Shown here piece after piece: positions 24,192 through 33,735 of a DNA stretch of 64,000 nt. Each line of letters opens with the position of its first letter. The first letter of the stretch is position 1. Below the pieces are notes generated by a model. It saw only the letters and a list, made by a program, of their open reading frames with translations. It ran no database searches and was not told where the DNA came from. Origin of the DNA: Mesorhizobium sp. (lineage in GTDB: Bacteria; Pseudomonadota; Alphaproteobacteria; Rhizobiales; Rhizobiaceae); the NCBI RefSeq assembly GCF_004963255.1, contig NZ_SUGA01000007.1, positions 155,489 to 219,488 on the forward strand. The letters run 5' to 3'. The position numbers were made by a program, and so were the translations under genes.

Positions 24192-24953
24192 TCAGGCAGC
24201 GGCGCGATAGTATTTAGCCGTCGGCACAATGGAGAGGGGCGTCAGCCGGTTGATGGCCGGATTGCCGAACATCAGCCGCTGCTCCATCGGCGTCGATCTG
24301 AAGAACGGCAATCGTTTGAGCGTCAGGCGCATGTTTTCGCCGGCCGGTATTTCGAACAGTGCGAGCGGGGGAAGAACGCCCGGAAATGCTTTAGCCTCTG
24401 TCCTCTGCACGGCCTGAAAGTAACGAACGTAAAAAGAGGAATGCTCCATCTTGACCGGCGTCAGCACCGAGTCCTGGCCGAAGTAGCAGGAGGCGACCAT
24501 GGCGATCCTGAGCGTCAGGAAAGGCAGCACCCCCGGCGCCGGGGCGCTGTCTGGGTCGGCTGCGAAGCGGGTTCCGTCAATGAAGGTTTCGCCGCGGGCG
24601 AGCCGTGGAAGCAAGACTTCGGGATAGGCATCGACCGAAGGCGAGTATGGCTGCGCACTGGTAATGTAATGGAAACGCAGTGTGCTGACCAATTGGTCAT
24701 AGCAATAGACACCGAACCGATAGGCGTTGGGTAGATTATCCCAGCGATCCTCGAACATCCCACTCGCGATCGGACCACACATACCTGAGCGCCGATAGGA
24801 ATTGTAGCGGAGCCGATAGATCGCCTCCTGATCTTCACCCCCCGTGATGAGGCGATATTCGACATGATCCAGCAGTTCCATCATCGACCGGTTGAGCGCG
24901 GAGTCCATCCTCGCGCTGGCGTCGGCCGACGCACTCTTCCTCGCAGCATCCAT
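24192..24953 (-). CDS. FeeM-like N-acyl amino acid synthase (GNAT fold)
   Basis: The 253-residue protein resembles the FeeM domain proteins that load an acyl chain from acyl-ACP onto an amino acid amine, and is distantly related to autoinducer (LuxI-type) synthases. Visible landmarks are EYRLITGGEDQEAIYRLRYNSYRRSGMC at residues 33-60, RFGVYCYDQLVSTLRFHYIT, and ETFIDGTRFAADP. ATG 24953 has GAGG eight bases upstream; the frame extends 19 codons further but without a ribosome site. No LuxR-type receptor or acyl carrier protein gene lies nearby. Its neighbour upstream on the same strand is a c-di-GMP enzyme 334 bp away. Confidence 0.78.
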   Translation of the reverse strand: MDAARKSASADASARMDSALNRSMMELLDHVEYRLITGGEDQEAIYRLRYNSYRRSGMCGPIASGMFEDRWDNLPNAYRFGVYCYDQLVSTLRFHYITSAQPYSPSVDAYPEVLLPRLARGETFIDGTRFAADPDSAPAPGVLPFLTLRIAMVASCYFGQDSVLTPVKMEHSSFYVRYFQAVQRTEAKAFPGVLPPLALFEIPAGENMRLTLKRLPFFRSTPMEQRLMFGNPAINRLTPLSIVPTAKYYRAAA

Positions 24954-25287
24954 TGTCAGTCCTCGAATTCCGCCTGCGACTAAGGCTATTCGAGTTGAAA
25001 TGAGACACAAGCTGAAAATTCGATATTGCTGATTTACCTCTTGTTAACCTTAATGCCGGGCGCCCAATTTCGCTGATCATGCGCGAGAAAAGCAAATCCC
25101 GACGCGAGCGACCTCTAATGCCAACCGGTTATAATCGATGAAGTCATTTCGAATTCAGAGCTTCGAAAGCGCCGAGCATGCCCAGCCTACACTTGTCCTG
25201 TAGCGCCAATATATTTGGCGGGCCCCTCAATAGGGGCCGTAATTCTGCGAAGTGGAAGCCGTTTTGCGCTTTGCCCGGGAAATCCGG
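24954..25287 (-). other. 334-bp space with paired hairpins behind the GGDEF-EAL gene
   Basis: No gene is visible. At 25204-25238 two perfect hairpins stand side by side: CGCCAA-TATAT-TTGGCG and GGCCCCT-CAAT-AGGGGCC. They lie 50 bases after the stop of the GGDEF-EAL gene and could end its transcript, though no long T-run follows. The AT-rich stretch at 24980-25060 is probably the promoter of the FeeM-like gene. Confidence 0.4.
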
Positions 25288-27603
25288 TCAGCTGGCCGTT
25301 CGTTTGCCGGCGATATGCAGGTCCGCGACAAATGGCCATGTGACGCTCGACATCGTCTCGATGCCCGACGCGCTGAGCGCCGCGCCGAACAGAAAGCCTT
25401 GCACGAAGTCCGGCTTGACCAGATGAACCAGCGTCTTCAGCTGCTCGAAGGTCTCCACCCCTTCGATGGTGACCGAAAGGCCCAATGTCCGCGACAGGCT
25501 GACGATGCCCTTCAGCAGATCGAGCGACTGCCGGTTCTGGTTCATATCGACCAGGAAAGAGCGGTCGATCTTGATCTTATCGAGCGGCAGCTTGTGGAGA
25601 TAGCTCAGACTGGAGTAGCCGGTGCCGAAATCGTCAAGCGCGATGCGCACGCCAAGCGCCTTCAAGTCCTCGATCGATTCGCGCGTCAGCGATTTGTCAT
25701 CGAGCAAGGCGGTCTCCGTGACCTCGATTTCGAGCCGGTGCGCCGCAAGGCCCGACTTGGCCAAGGCGTCCCTGACTTTCTGGACGATGTCGCGACTGCG
25801 GAAATCCTTGGCCGACAGGTTGACCGACACGCTGGTCTGGGCCGGCCATTTGGCGCATTCGGCGCAGGCTGCCTCCAGGACGAGACTGCTGATGTCGGAA
25901 ACGATGCCCATCTCCTCGGCAAGCGGAATGAAGACGCCGGGCGAGATCGGGCCGAGATCGGGATGGTCCCAGCGGCAGAGCGCCTCGCAACTGGCGATGC
26001 GCATGGTGCTGACGGAGACGATCGGCTGATAGACCACGCGCAAATCCTTGGCCTGCACGGCATTGCGCAGATCGGCCTTCATCAGCTGGCGATTGCGGAA
26101 AGCGGCGTCCATGGCCGCCTCGAACAGCCGCCAGCTGTTCTTGCCGAGTTCCTTGGCCTTGTAGAGGGCAAGGTCGGCCTTGACGATCATTGCATCAACC
26201 TCGGTGTCCTTGACCTTGGACAGCACCGCGCCGCCGCTGGCCTGGATGCGCAAGCCGTGGCCGGCGACGTCCACTTCGCCCTGCAGGTCCGCGAAGATCC
26301 GGTCGAGCAGGGTGCCGAGATGGCTCTCGTCCTCGACGCGGTCGAAGAAGATCATGAACTCGTCGCCGCCGAAGCGGCTGACCGTGATGCCCGGTCCGGC
26401 AATCGCCGCGAGACGCTCGGCCACGGCGTAGATCAGCCCGTCGCCGACCGGATGGCCGAGCGTGTCGTTGACGCTCTTGAAGTCGTCGAGATCGAGCACC
26501 GCGAGGCCGCAGAGCCGATCCTGCTCGCCGGAGGCCATGGCTTCACGGACCAGCTCGTGGAAATAGGCGCGGTTCGGCAGACCCGTCAGATTGTCGTAGC
26601 GCGCCATGAAGCGTATCTTTTCCTCCGCCTCCACGCGCACCGTCACGTCCTCGAAGGTGATGACGCCCAGTTCCTGGCTGCCTTCGCGGGCGGAGAATTC
26701 GTAATGCTGACCATTGGCCAGCGAAACGAGCACCTTGCGGTCGCGGCCTTCGCGCAGGGCGCGCGTCAGCTGCGCCTCGATGTAGCGGCAGTCTTTCGGC
26801 GCCAGCATGCCGCCGGCGACGCCGCGCATCAAAAGGCCGTGGATCGAGCGCCCCAGCAAAGCGTCGCCCGATCTCAGCGACATCAGGCGGGCGGCCTCGG
26901 CATTGGCCACCGCGACGCGCCCGTCCGGGCCTAGCATGACCAGGCCGTGCGACATGGTGTTGAGCGCGCGATCGAACCGGCGCGTCAGGTTCCCGGCCTG
27001 CTTGTGGCCGATGACGGCGGAGAAGAGCACGTTGCGGACATGGTCGGCGCTGTTGATGGTGACGAACGTCAACGGGAAGATCATCAAGCCGAGGACGACA
27101 GAAGCCATATCCATGCGCAGGATGAGCGCAAGAGCCGCGGGCCCGACGAGGGTCAAGGAAAAAATCTGGACCATGCGCATGGACCCGTAGCTTCGTCCGA
27201 CAACCGTTACCAGGGTCGTCAACGACAACGAAACCGACGCCAGTTCAGCAAATTGATCAGGACGCAGGTAGATCGACACGAAGCAGAATGACCCCAATGC
27301 GAGGCCCTGCGCGCTGCCTTTGAGAATGTAATTGCGCTCTATCGCTTCTGCCTCTGCGACACTTGCTATGGTGCCGCCCGCTCTATGGAAGCCTCGGATG
27401 CTGAAGTACCGCCAGAGGCTGGCCGATAGCAGAACGAAAGCCAACGTCAGATAAAGCAGATCCTGCGTACGCAGGTAGACCATGAACCCGAGAATCCAGT
27501 AGCATACGCCGCCGATCGCAACCATGCCGGCGTTGTCGAACAATGCCCGCACGAACTGGATATAGACATCCGCCGGGATGTTCTCGGTCTTTGTTCTACC
27601 CAT
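25288..27603 (-). CDS. Membrane-bound bifunctional diguanylate cyclase / c-di-GMP phosphodiesterase
   Basis: The 771-residue protein has about five to six N-terminal membrane segments (residues 20-190), a PAS-like domain (residues 210-330), a GGDEF domain with intact RFGGDEF (Gly412-Phe416), and an EAL domain starting at Glu540. The EAL catalytic set looks complete: EAL, NLSAKDF, EVTET, DDFGTGYSS, KIDRSF, EGVET and VQGF. The inhibitory I-site RxxD expected nine residues before GGDEF is absent (GPGI instead), so the cyclase should lack product inhibition there. It likely links a membrane signal to motility or adhesion. ATG 27603 is used; it is transcribed alone. Confidence 0.92.
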   Translation of the reverse strand: MGRTKTENIPADVYIQFVRALFDNAGMVAIGGVCYWILGFMVYLRTQDLLYLTLAFVLLSASLWRYFSIRGFHRAGGTIASVAEAEAIERNYILKGSAQGLALGSFCFVSIYLRPDQFAELASVSLSLTTLVTVVGRSYGSMRMVQIFSLTLVGPAALALILRMDMASVVLGLMIFPLTFVTINSADHVRNVLFSAVIGHKQAGNLTRRFDRALNTMSHGLVMLGPDGRVAVANAEAARLMSLRSGDALLGRSIHGLLMRGVAGGMLAPKDCRYIEAQLTRALREGRDRKVLVSLANGQHYEFSAREGSQELGVITFEDVTVRVEAEEKIRFMARYDNLTGLPNRAYFHELVREAMASGEQDRLCGLAVLDLDDFKSVNDTLGHPVGDGLIYAVAERLAAIAGPGITVSRFGGDEFMIFFDRVEDESHLGTLLDRIFADLQGEVDVAGHGLRIQASGGAVLSKVKDTEVDAMIVKADLALYKAKELGKNSWRLFEAAMDAAFRNRQLMKADLRNAVQAKDLRVVYQPIVSVSTMRIASCEALCRWDHPDLGPISPGVFIPLAEEMGIVSDISSLVLEAACAECAKWPAQTSVSVNLSAKDFRSRDIVQKVRDALAKSGLAAHRLEIEVTETALLDDKSLTRESIEDLKALGVRIALDDFGTGYSSLSYLHKLPLDKIKIDRSFLVDMNQNRQSLDLLKGIVSLSRTLGLSVTIEGVETFEQLKTLVHLVKPDFVQGFLFGAALSASGIETMSSVTWPFVADLHIAGKRTAS

Positions 27604-27750
27604 GCCGCTGGCCCAACGCTACGCCTTGTCATGCCACACCCGCCTTAAGAAAGGCTTAGAACGGCGTTCAACCCCGGTTGCGGAGGGTTGCAGCAGGCGG
27701 GACAGACCAGGGAACCGGGGGTCTGGCGCGCCGTCAATGCGCCGGCGCGG

Positions 27751-30700
27751 TCACTCGGCGGCGCGAAGCGTCGGCTCCGCCGGAGCCTGGGCCAGACGCT
27801 CGATCAAGCGCGAGCGCTCGCCCGCCGCCTTCGCGGCGCTGGCCTGCCGGACATGGCCGTAGCCGCGGATCAATGCCGGCACGGAGGCCAGGGCCGTCGC
27901 GGCCTCCACCCTGCCCGGCGCCAGCGCGCCGGCGATGAGGTCGAGATCGGCTTCGTATTCCCTCAACGCTTGCCGCTCCATGCGCCGCTCGGCCGTGTAG
28001 CCGAAGAGGTCGAAGGCGGTGCCGCGCAGGCCCTTCATCGCCGCCAGCAGTCGAAAGCCCTTCATCATCCACGGGCCGAAGCTCGATTTCCTGGGCTTGC
28101 CGTCATTGCCGCGGCGGCCAAGGATTGGCGGCGCGAGATGGAATTCAAGCCTCTCGTAGCTCTGGAACTGCTTGGCGAGGTCGGCGGCAAAAGTGCCGTC
28201 GGTGTAGAGCCGCGCCACCTCATACTCGTCCTTGATCGCCATCAGCTTGAAGAGGTTTTTCGCCGCCGCTTCAGTCACCACCGTCGAGCCTGGAATCGCC
28301 GTCGCCTCGGCGGCGCGCAACGCCGCCACGCGGTCGGCGTAGCGCCCGGCGTAGGCGGCGTTCTGGTAGGCGGTGAGGAAGGCGACGCGGCGGGCGATGA
28401 CATCATCCAGCGTCTCGGCCGGTTTGGACGCAGGCTTGCCGGTCTGGGCGACCAGGCCACGCACGAAATCGGGCTGATGCGCGGCGCGGCGGCCCCAGCG
28501 GAAAGCCGCGATATTCATCGCCACCGCTTCGCCGTTCAATTCTATCGCCTTTTCAACGGCTTCGGCCGAAAGCGGCAGACCGCCATGCTGGAAGGCGAAG
28601 CCAAGCATGAACATGTTGGCGCCGAGCGAATTGCCGAACAGGGCGGTCGCGGTGCGGGTGGCGTCGAAGAAATGCGCCTTGTCGTCGCCGGCAGCCGCCC
28701 GGATCGCCTTCTTCAGCCGCTCGACCGGCAGCGAGAAGTCGGCGGAACGGGTGAATTCGCCGGGCATGATCTCGGCGGTGTTGGCGAGGAAGATCGTGTG
28801 GCCCTCGCGCACCGCGCCCAGCACCTTCTTGGCGCCGGAGACGACGAGGTCGCAGCCGAGCACAAGGTCGGCCTTGCCGGCCGAGACGCGAATGGCGTGG
28901 ATGTCCTCAGGCGTCGGGGCGATGCGGACATGGGTGAAGACCGAACCGCCCTTCTGGGCGAGGCCCGCCATGTCGATCATGCCGCAACCCTTGCCTTCCA
29001 GATGCGCGGCCATGCCGAGCACCGCGCCGACGGTGACGACGCCGGTGCCGCCGACCCCGTCGATGATCGCCGCCCAGCCCTGGTTTCCCATGCGGAATTC
29101 CACCGGCGCGGGCACGCCGTCCAGCGGATCGGCCCTGCCGGCAATGCCTTCGGCCTTCCTGATCTTGCCGCCATGCACGGTGACGAAGGACGGGCAGAAA
29201 CCGTTGAGGCAGGAAAAATCCTTGTTGCAGCTCGACTGGTCGATGCGGCGCTTGCGGCCGAATTCGGTCTCGACCGGCTGAATCGAGACGCAGTTGGACT
29301 GTACGCCACAATCGCCGCAGCCTTCGCAGACCAGCTCGTTGATGAAGACGCGCTTGTCCGGATCGGGGAAGGTGCCGCGCTTGCGGCGGCGGCGCTTTTC
29401 GGCGGCGCAGGTCTGATCGTAGAGCAGCACCGAAACGCCTTTCACCTCGCGCAATTCGCGCTGGACGAGATCGAGATCGTCGCGGTGGTGGATGGTTATG
29501 CCGGCCGGGAAATCGGCCTTGCCGGCATATTTGTCGGGCTCGTCGGTGACGACGGCGATGCGCTCGACGCCCTCGGCGCGTACTTGCCTGGCGATCATGT
29601 CGACCGTCAGGCCGCCCTCATGCGGCTGACCGCCGGTCATGGCGACGGCATCGTTATAGAGGATCTTGTAGGTGATGTTGGCGTCGGAGGACAGCGCGAA
29701 GCGGATCGCCAGCACGCCGGAATGGTTGTAGGTGCCGTCGCCGAGATTCTGGAAGATGTGGTCGCGTTTGGAGAACGGGGCCTGTCCGACCCATTGCGCG
29801 CCCTCGCCGCCCATGGCGGTGAAGCCGACGGTGTTCCTGTCCATCCACAGCGCCATGAAATGGCAGCCTATCCCGGCGGCGGCCAGCGAGCCGTCCGGCA
29901 CCTTGGTCGAGGAATTATGCGGGCAGCCCGAGCAGAAGAAGGGCGTGCGCGAGCCGATATCGAGCGTGTCGGCGAGCATCGCCTGGAACTGGCGCAGCTT
30001 CGCCACCCGCGCGGCGATCTCTTCCGACGGGCCGATGGTGCGCAGGATCCGTTCGCCGAGCGCAATCGCTATCTCGTTCGGGTCGAGCGCGCCCTTGGCC
30101 GGAAACAGCCAGTCGCCGCGTTCGTCCTTCTTGCCGACGATCACCGGCTGGGTGGCGGTGCCGTAGAGGTTCTCGCGCAACTGCACCTCGATCAGCGAGC
30201 GCTTTTCCTCGACGACGACGATGGTGTCGAGGCCGCGGGCGAAGTCGGCGATGTGCTGGAAATCCAACGGCCACGGACAGCCGACCTTGAACAGGCGAAT
30301 GCCGATGCGGTTGGCGGCCGCTTCGTCGATGCCGATATCCTCCAGCGCCTGGCGGACGTCGAGATAGCTCTTGCCGATGGTGATGACACCAAGCTTGGGA
30401 TTGCGGCCGCCGGAATAGACGATGCGGTTCAGCCCATTGGCCTGGATGAAGGCCGAGGCGGCGGCGCGCTTGTACTCGTGCAGCCGCTCTTCCTGGCCGA
30501 GCATGTCGATCTCGTGGCGGATGTTCAAGCCGCCCGGCGGCATGTCGAATTCGGGAATGACGATGCCCAGACGCTCGATCGAGGCGTCCACCGAGGCCGT
30601 CGATTCGATATTGTCCTTGACGCATTTGATCGCTGCCCAGGTGCCGGCGAAGCGCGACATCGCAAAGCCGTAAAGGCCGTAGTCGATGATCTCCTGGACG

Positions 30701-31224
30701 CCGGCCGGATTGAGGATTGGCACCATGGTGTCGACAAAGAGGAATTCCGTGGCATGCGCGTTGGTCGAGGATTCGGCCATGTGGTCGTCGCCCATCAGGG
30801 CAAGCACGCCGCCATGTTTGGAGGAGCCGGCAAGATTGGCGTGGCGGAAAACATCGCCGGACCGGTCGACCCCCGGGCCCTTGCCGTACCAGACCGAAAA
30901 AACGCCATCATGCGTGCCCTCGCCCAGCAATTCGGTCTGCTGCGAGCCCCAGCAGGCGGTGGCGGCGAGTTCCTCATTGAGGCCCGGCTGGAAAACGATG
31001 TCGGCTTGCGCAAGCTGCTTCTTCGCCCGCCACAGCTGCATGTCGAGGCCGCCTAGCGGCGAGCCGCGATAGCCGGAAACGAAGCCCGCGGTGTTGAGGC
31101 CGGCGCGACGGTCGCGCTCGCGCTGCATCAGAAGCATGCGCACGACGGCCTGCGCGCCGGATAGGAAGATGCGCTCCTTGCCAAGGTCGAACTTGTCGTC
31201 GAGCGCGACGTCGTGCAGCGTCAT
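27751..31224 (-). CDS. Indolepyruvate:ferredoxin oxidoreductase family protein, single chain
   Basis: The 1157-residue protein fuses all parts of a 2-oxoacid:acceptor oxidoreductase: an N-terminal pyrimidine-binding domain (SGYRGSPLGGLDMQLW), a ThDP domain (FCSGCPHNSSTKVP, MGGEGAQWVGQAPF, GDGTYNHSG), a cysteine cluster CEGCGDCGVQSNC (Cys633, 636, 639, 645) for iron-sulphur binding, and a C-terminal gamma-type domain (GVGGTGVVTVGAVLG). Such enzymes oxidatively decarboxylate aryl or branched 2-oxoacids to acyl-CoA. Aerobic alphaproteobacteria carry this fused form; its electron acceptor is uncertain. ATG 31224 has GAGGAAA upstream. It is transcribed alone. Confidence 0.93.
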   Translation of the reverse strand: MTLHDVALDDKFDLGKERIFLSGAQAVVRMLLMQRERDRRAGLNTAGFVSGYRGSPLGGLDMQLWRAKKQLAQADIVFQPGLNEELAATACWGSQQTELLGEGTHDGVFSVWYGKGPGVDRSGDVFRHANLAGSSKHGGVLALMGDDHMAESSTNAHATEFLFVDTMVPILNPAGVQEIIDYGLYGFAMSRFAGTWAAIKCVKDNIESTASVDASIERLGIVIPEFDMPPGGLNIRHEIDMLGQEERLHEYKRAAASAFIQANGLNRIVYSGGRNPKLGVITIGKSYLDVRQALEDIGIDEAAANRIGIRLFKVGCPWPLDFQHIADFARGLDTIVVVEEKRSLIEVQLRENLYGTATQPVIVGKKDERGDWLFPAKGALDPNEIAIALGERILRTIGPSEEIAARVAKLRQFQAMLADTLDIGSRTPFFCSGCPHNSSTKVPDGSLAAAGIGCHFMALWMDRNTVGFTAMGGEGAQWVGQAPFSKRDHIFQNLGDGTYNHSGVLAIRFALSSDANITYKILYNDAVAMTGGQPHEGGLTVDMIARQVRAEGVERIAVVTDEPDKYAGKADFPAGITIHHRDDLDLVQRELREVKGVSVLLYDQTCAAEKRRRRKRGTFPDPDKRVFINELVCEGCGDCGVQSNCVSIQPVETEFGRKRRIDQSSCNKDFSCLNGFCPSFVTVHGGKIRKAEGIAGRADPLDGVPAPVEFRMGNQGWAAIIDGVGGTGVVTVGAVLGMAAHLEGKGCGMIDMAGLAQKGGSVFTHVRIAPTPEDIHAIRVSAGKADLVLGCDLVVSGAKKVLGAVREGHTIFLANTAEIMPGEFTRSADFSLPVERLKKAIRAAAGDDKAHFFDATRTATALFGNSLGANMFMLGFAFQHGGLPLSAEAVEKAIELNGEAVAMNIAAFRWGRRAAHQPDFVRGLVAQTGKPASKPAETLDDVIARRVAFLTAYQNAAYAGRYADRVAALRAAEATAIPGSTVVTEAAAKNLFKLMAIKDEYEVARLYTDGTFAADLAKQFQSYERLEFHLAPPILGRRGNDGKPRKSSFGPWMMKGFRLLAAMKGLRGTAFDLFGYTAERRMERQALREYEADLDLIAGALAPGRVEAATALASVPALIRGYGHVRQASAAKAAGERSRLIERLAQAPAEPTLRAAE

Positions 31225-31420
31225 CAGGTATTTCCTCTGCGGAGGCGCCTCAAATCAGGCAGCCAACGTCGGAGTGGGACGACGCAGTCTTTCGTCCCTA
31301 GGCGGTGAGGTCAAACAAAATCGCAGAGGCCAGATAACACGCAACAAACGGTCTGGCGAGTGGCCGGCGGCGCATGCAAGATCATGCTAACCGCTTTGTG
31401 AGGAACAAAAATTTCGTGGC

Positions 31421-31951
31421 TCAGGTCGCTTTGGAGCAATCCGGCTTCTGGGCATCGGGCAGCTTGCCGTCAGGATGGCCGGCAAGGTCCGGGTTGAGCT
31501 CGTAATTCGGGCCGATCACCAATGGCCGGTCCGGCAGCATCGTCTGGTCCTCGGACGAGGTCATCGTGGTATCGATGCTCTGCAGCAGCGTGCCGCTCGC
31601 ATCCTCGATGCGGATCGAGACGGAATAGGGTTTGTCCTTGACCACGCAGGTGAGCGGCGGGCTGGTGAGCGTGATGTGCGGCAGCTTCGGCCAGATCTTC
31701 TGGTTGACGATGAGCGGGTCGCCGCCGGCGGGATTCTGGAAGCTCACCACCGCGACCTGACCGTCGACCATCGGCCGCAGCGGCTTCAGCGTGATGACAT
31801 AGGTGGCGATGGCCAGCCGGTAGTTGAACTCGAACAGTTTTCCCGAGATGGCGAAGAGTTGATCCTTGCCGGTGTCGCGGCAGGCGCCGAGCGCGACAGC
31901 GGCGACCAGGGCGGCGCCGATCAAAGCCGAACGCGACAGTTTTCTAAGCAT
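31421..31951 (-). CDS. Putative lipoprotein of unknown function
   Basis: The 176-residue protein has a lipoprotein signal peptide: basic start MLRKLSR, a hydrophobic stretch and the lipobox ALGAC with Cys24. The mature part is probably beta-rich and periplasmic; I do not recognise a domain. Its start lies inside the end of the CGNR regulator gene (8-base overlap), so the two are likely co-transcribed, and its expression may follow that regulator. Confidence 0.75.
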   Translation of the reverse strand: MLRKLSRSALIGAALVAAVALGACRDTGKDQLFAISGKLFEFNYRLAIATYVITLKPLRPMVDGQVAVVSFQNPAGGDPLIVNQKIWPKLPHITLTSPPLTCVVKDKPYSVSIRIEDASGTLLQSIDTTMTSSEDQTMLPDRPLVIGPNYELNPDLAGHPDGKLPDAQKPDCSKAT

Positions 31952-32552
31952 TGGGAACCTCCCTCGCCGCCGTGCGGCGGCGGTAATAGCGGTTTGCCTT
32001 CTGGCGGTTGCCGCAGACAGCCATGTCGCACCACAAGCGGCTGGCGTTGCGGCTGCGGTCGACGAACAGCCAGCTGCAATTGGGACAGATCCTCAGCCTC
32101 GCCACCGTTTCGTCACGCAGCAGCGACAGCGCCGAGACGGCCAAAGCCGCCTCGAAGGCGATCGGCGTTTGCGGGTCGCCGAAAGGCTGGCCAGGCGTTC
32201 CGATCTCGGTCGCGCTGCCGGACAGCCCGCTGGCGCAGGCCGTGAGGAAATCCGGCAGGTGGCTGGTCGCCACCGCGCCATTCGACACGGCATGGCGAAA
32301 CAGACGATCGGTCGCTTCGCGGATCGAGATGACGGTCGGTTTGATCTCACCCGGCTCCGGCGCCCGCAGCCGCCGGCCGCCGAGCTCGGCGGCGCGGAAG
32401 CCGCTGGCCGCCTCGGCGAAGCGGGCGATCTCGGCCGGGTCGTCGAAACGGTCGAAGGACTTTTGCGGATCGTTGCGCAGCACCACGGTGTTCGCCGTGT
32501 CGAGCGCAAGGATGCCGCCGGTGAAGCGGTGCGGGGTCCAGGATACCGTCAT
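31944..32552 (-). CDS. ABATE-domain / CGNR zinc-finger protein, probable transcription regulator
   Basis: The 202-residue protein has the two parts of this family: an N-terminal ABATE domain (FTGGILALDTANTV) predicted to bind a ligand, and a C-terminal CGNR zinc finger (CPNCSWLFVDRSRNASRLWCDMAVCGNRQKANRYYRR) with all four cysteines and the CGNR tetrad, predicted to bind DNA. ATG 32552 is used. It is divergent from an orphan LivH-type permease; the 94-bp space holds a 36-bp dyad that is a good candidate for its own binding site. Confidence 0.87.
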   Translation of the reverse strand: MTVSWTPHRFTGGILALDTANTVVLRNDPQKSFDRFDDPAEIARFAEAASGFRAAELGGRRLRAPEPGEIKPTVISIREATDRLFRHAVSNGAVATSHLPDFLTACASGLSGSATEIGTPGQPFGDPQTPIAFEAALAVSALSLLRDETVARLRICPNCSWLFVDRSRNASRLWCDMAVCGNRQKANRYYRRRTAAREVPNA

Positions 32553-32558
32553 GATCGA

Positions 32559-32594
32559 AATCTAACCTATAAAACGTGTTTGACAAGTTAGATT
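32559..32594. promoter_or_regulatory. 36-bp dyad, candidate operator of the CGNR regulator
   Basis: Outer arms AATCTAAC (32559-32566) and GTTAGATT (32587-32594) are perfect inverted copies. An inner perfect dyad AAAC-GT-GTTT (32572-32581) shares the same centre. The whole is symmetric in spacing and starts seven bases before the CGNR start codon, inside the divergent promoter region. On the minus strand TTGTCA lies between the arms as a possible -35 box. Confidence 0.6.
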
Positions 32595-32646
32595 CCGAAT
32601 GTAACGCTCCCTGCAGGGTCGCGTCATGCGGCCCCAAGGACGCCGC

Positions 32647-33552
32647 ATGCTCTATTTCTTCCAGCAGGTGCTGAACGGGCTGCATTCAGGCGCGCTCTAC
32701 GCGCTGCTCGCCTTCGGATATGTGCTGACCAACGGCATACTGCACCGCACCAACCTGGCCTATGGCGCCCTGTTCGCCTTTTGCGGCCAGACGATGATCC
32801 TGACCGCCGCCTTCGGCTATCAGGCGCTGTGGCTGACGCTCGCCGCCGCGGTGGCGCTCGGCGTGGCCGCGGCCCTGCTCTACGCCGCGCTGATAAGCCA
32901 CGTCCTGTCACGCAGCGTGTTCGAGAGGCTCGCCGACCGCTCGCCCAACGCCATCGTGGTGACGACGCTCGGCATCCTGATCTTCCTGTCGGAGGCAAGC
33001 CGCATCGCCGCCGACACGCACGATCTCTGGCTGCCGCCAATGCTTGCCACTCCGGTCGTCTTTGCCCAGGGCGAGGGTTTCAAGGTCACGCTCACCGTCA
33101 TCCAGCTGCTCGACTGCGCGGGGGTCGTCGCGTTGGTGGCGCTGGCGGCCTGGCTGTTTTCGCATTCACGCTTCGGCCGCGCCTGGCGCGCCGTCTCCGA
33201 CGATCCGAAAGCAGCGGCGATGTGCGGGGTCGATGTGCGCGCGGTGTTCCGCCGGGCCGTGCTGTTCGGCGGTTTCTGCGCGGCCCTGGCCGGTGTGCTT
33301 GCCGGCCTCTATTACGGCAATGTTTCCTTCGGCACCGGGCTGGTCTACGGCCTGAAGATCCTGTTCGTGACGGCGGTCGGCGGCTACCTGTCGCCGCTTC
33401 GGGCGGCCCTTGGCGCCGCGGCCTTCGGCATGGCCGAATCGCTCTGGGCTGGCTACTTCCCGCTCGAATGGCGCGACGCCTGGATCTATCTCTTCCTCGT
33501 CGCCATGCTGGTGCTGATCGGCGCCGGGCGCGATCAGGCCAAGATCGCCTGA
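32647..33552 (+). CDS. Orphan branched-chain amino acid (LivH-type) ABC permease
   Basis: The 301-residue polytopic protein starts FFQQVLNGLHSGALYALLAFGYVLTNGILHRTNLAYGALFAF, the typical LivH N-terminus, and has the permease loop FGRAWRAVSDDPKAAAMCGVDV. No LivM, ATPase or binding protein is nearby, so it must join subunits encoded elsewhere or be a remnant that is still intact. I chose ATG 32647 (AAGGA six bases upstream) over the ATG at 32626. It is divergent from the CGNR regulator. Confidence 0.87.
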   Translation: MLYFFQQVLNGLHSGALYALLAFGYVLTNGILHRTNLAYGALFAFCGQTMILTAAFGYQALWLTLAAAVALGVAAALLYAALISHVLSRSVFERLADRSPNAIVVTTLGILIFLSEASRIAADTHDLWLPPMLATPVVFAQGEGFKVTLTVIQLLDCAGVVALVALAAWLFSHSRFGRAWRAVSDDPKAAAMCGVDVRAVFRRAVLFGGFCAALAGVLAGLYYGNVSFGTGLVYGLKILFVTAVGGYLSPLRAALGAAAFGMAESLWAGYFPLEWRDAWIYLFLVAMLVLIGAGRDQAKIA

Positions 33553-33735
33553 GCTCCCAGACTTTCGTTGCATGACGCATCGTCAGGCGGCGGCATTCCG
33601 CGTCCGCGAGGCTTACCGATCTGTTCGGCGCGGCTTTGCCATGTTGACCTGCCGGGCCACGCACTGCATACCGTTGGGCCAAGCGACGCGACACCGGAGG
33701 GGGAATCGGGCGCGCCGCATGGCACTTTGAGTTGT

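Noticed and set aside
24192..24953. LuxI-type acyl-homoserine-lactone synthase
   Set aside because: The sequence fits FeeM-type acyltransferases better, and the canonical LuxI residue pattern and a LuxR neighbour are missing.
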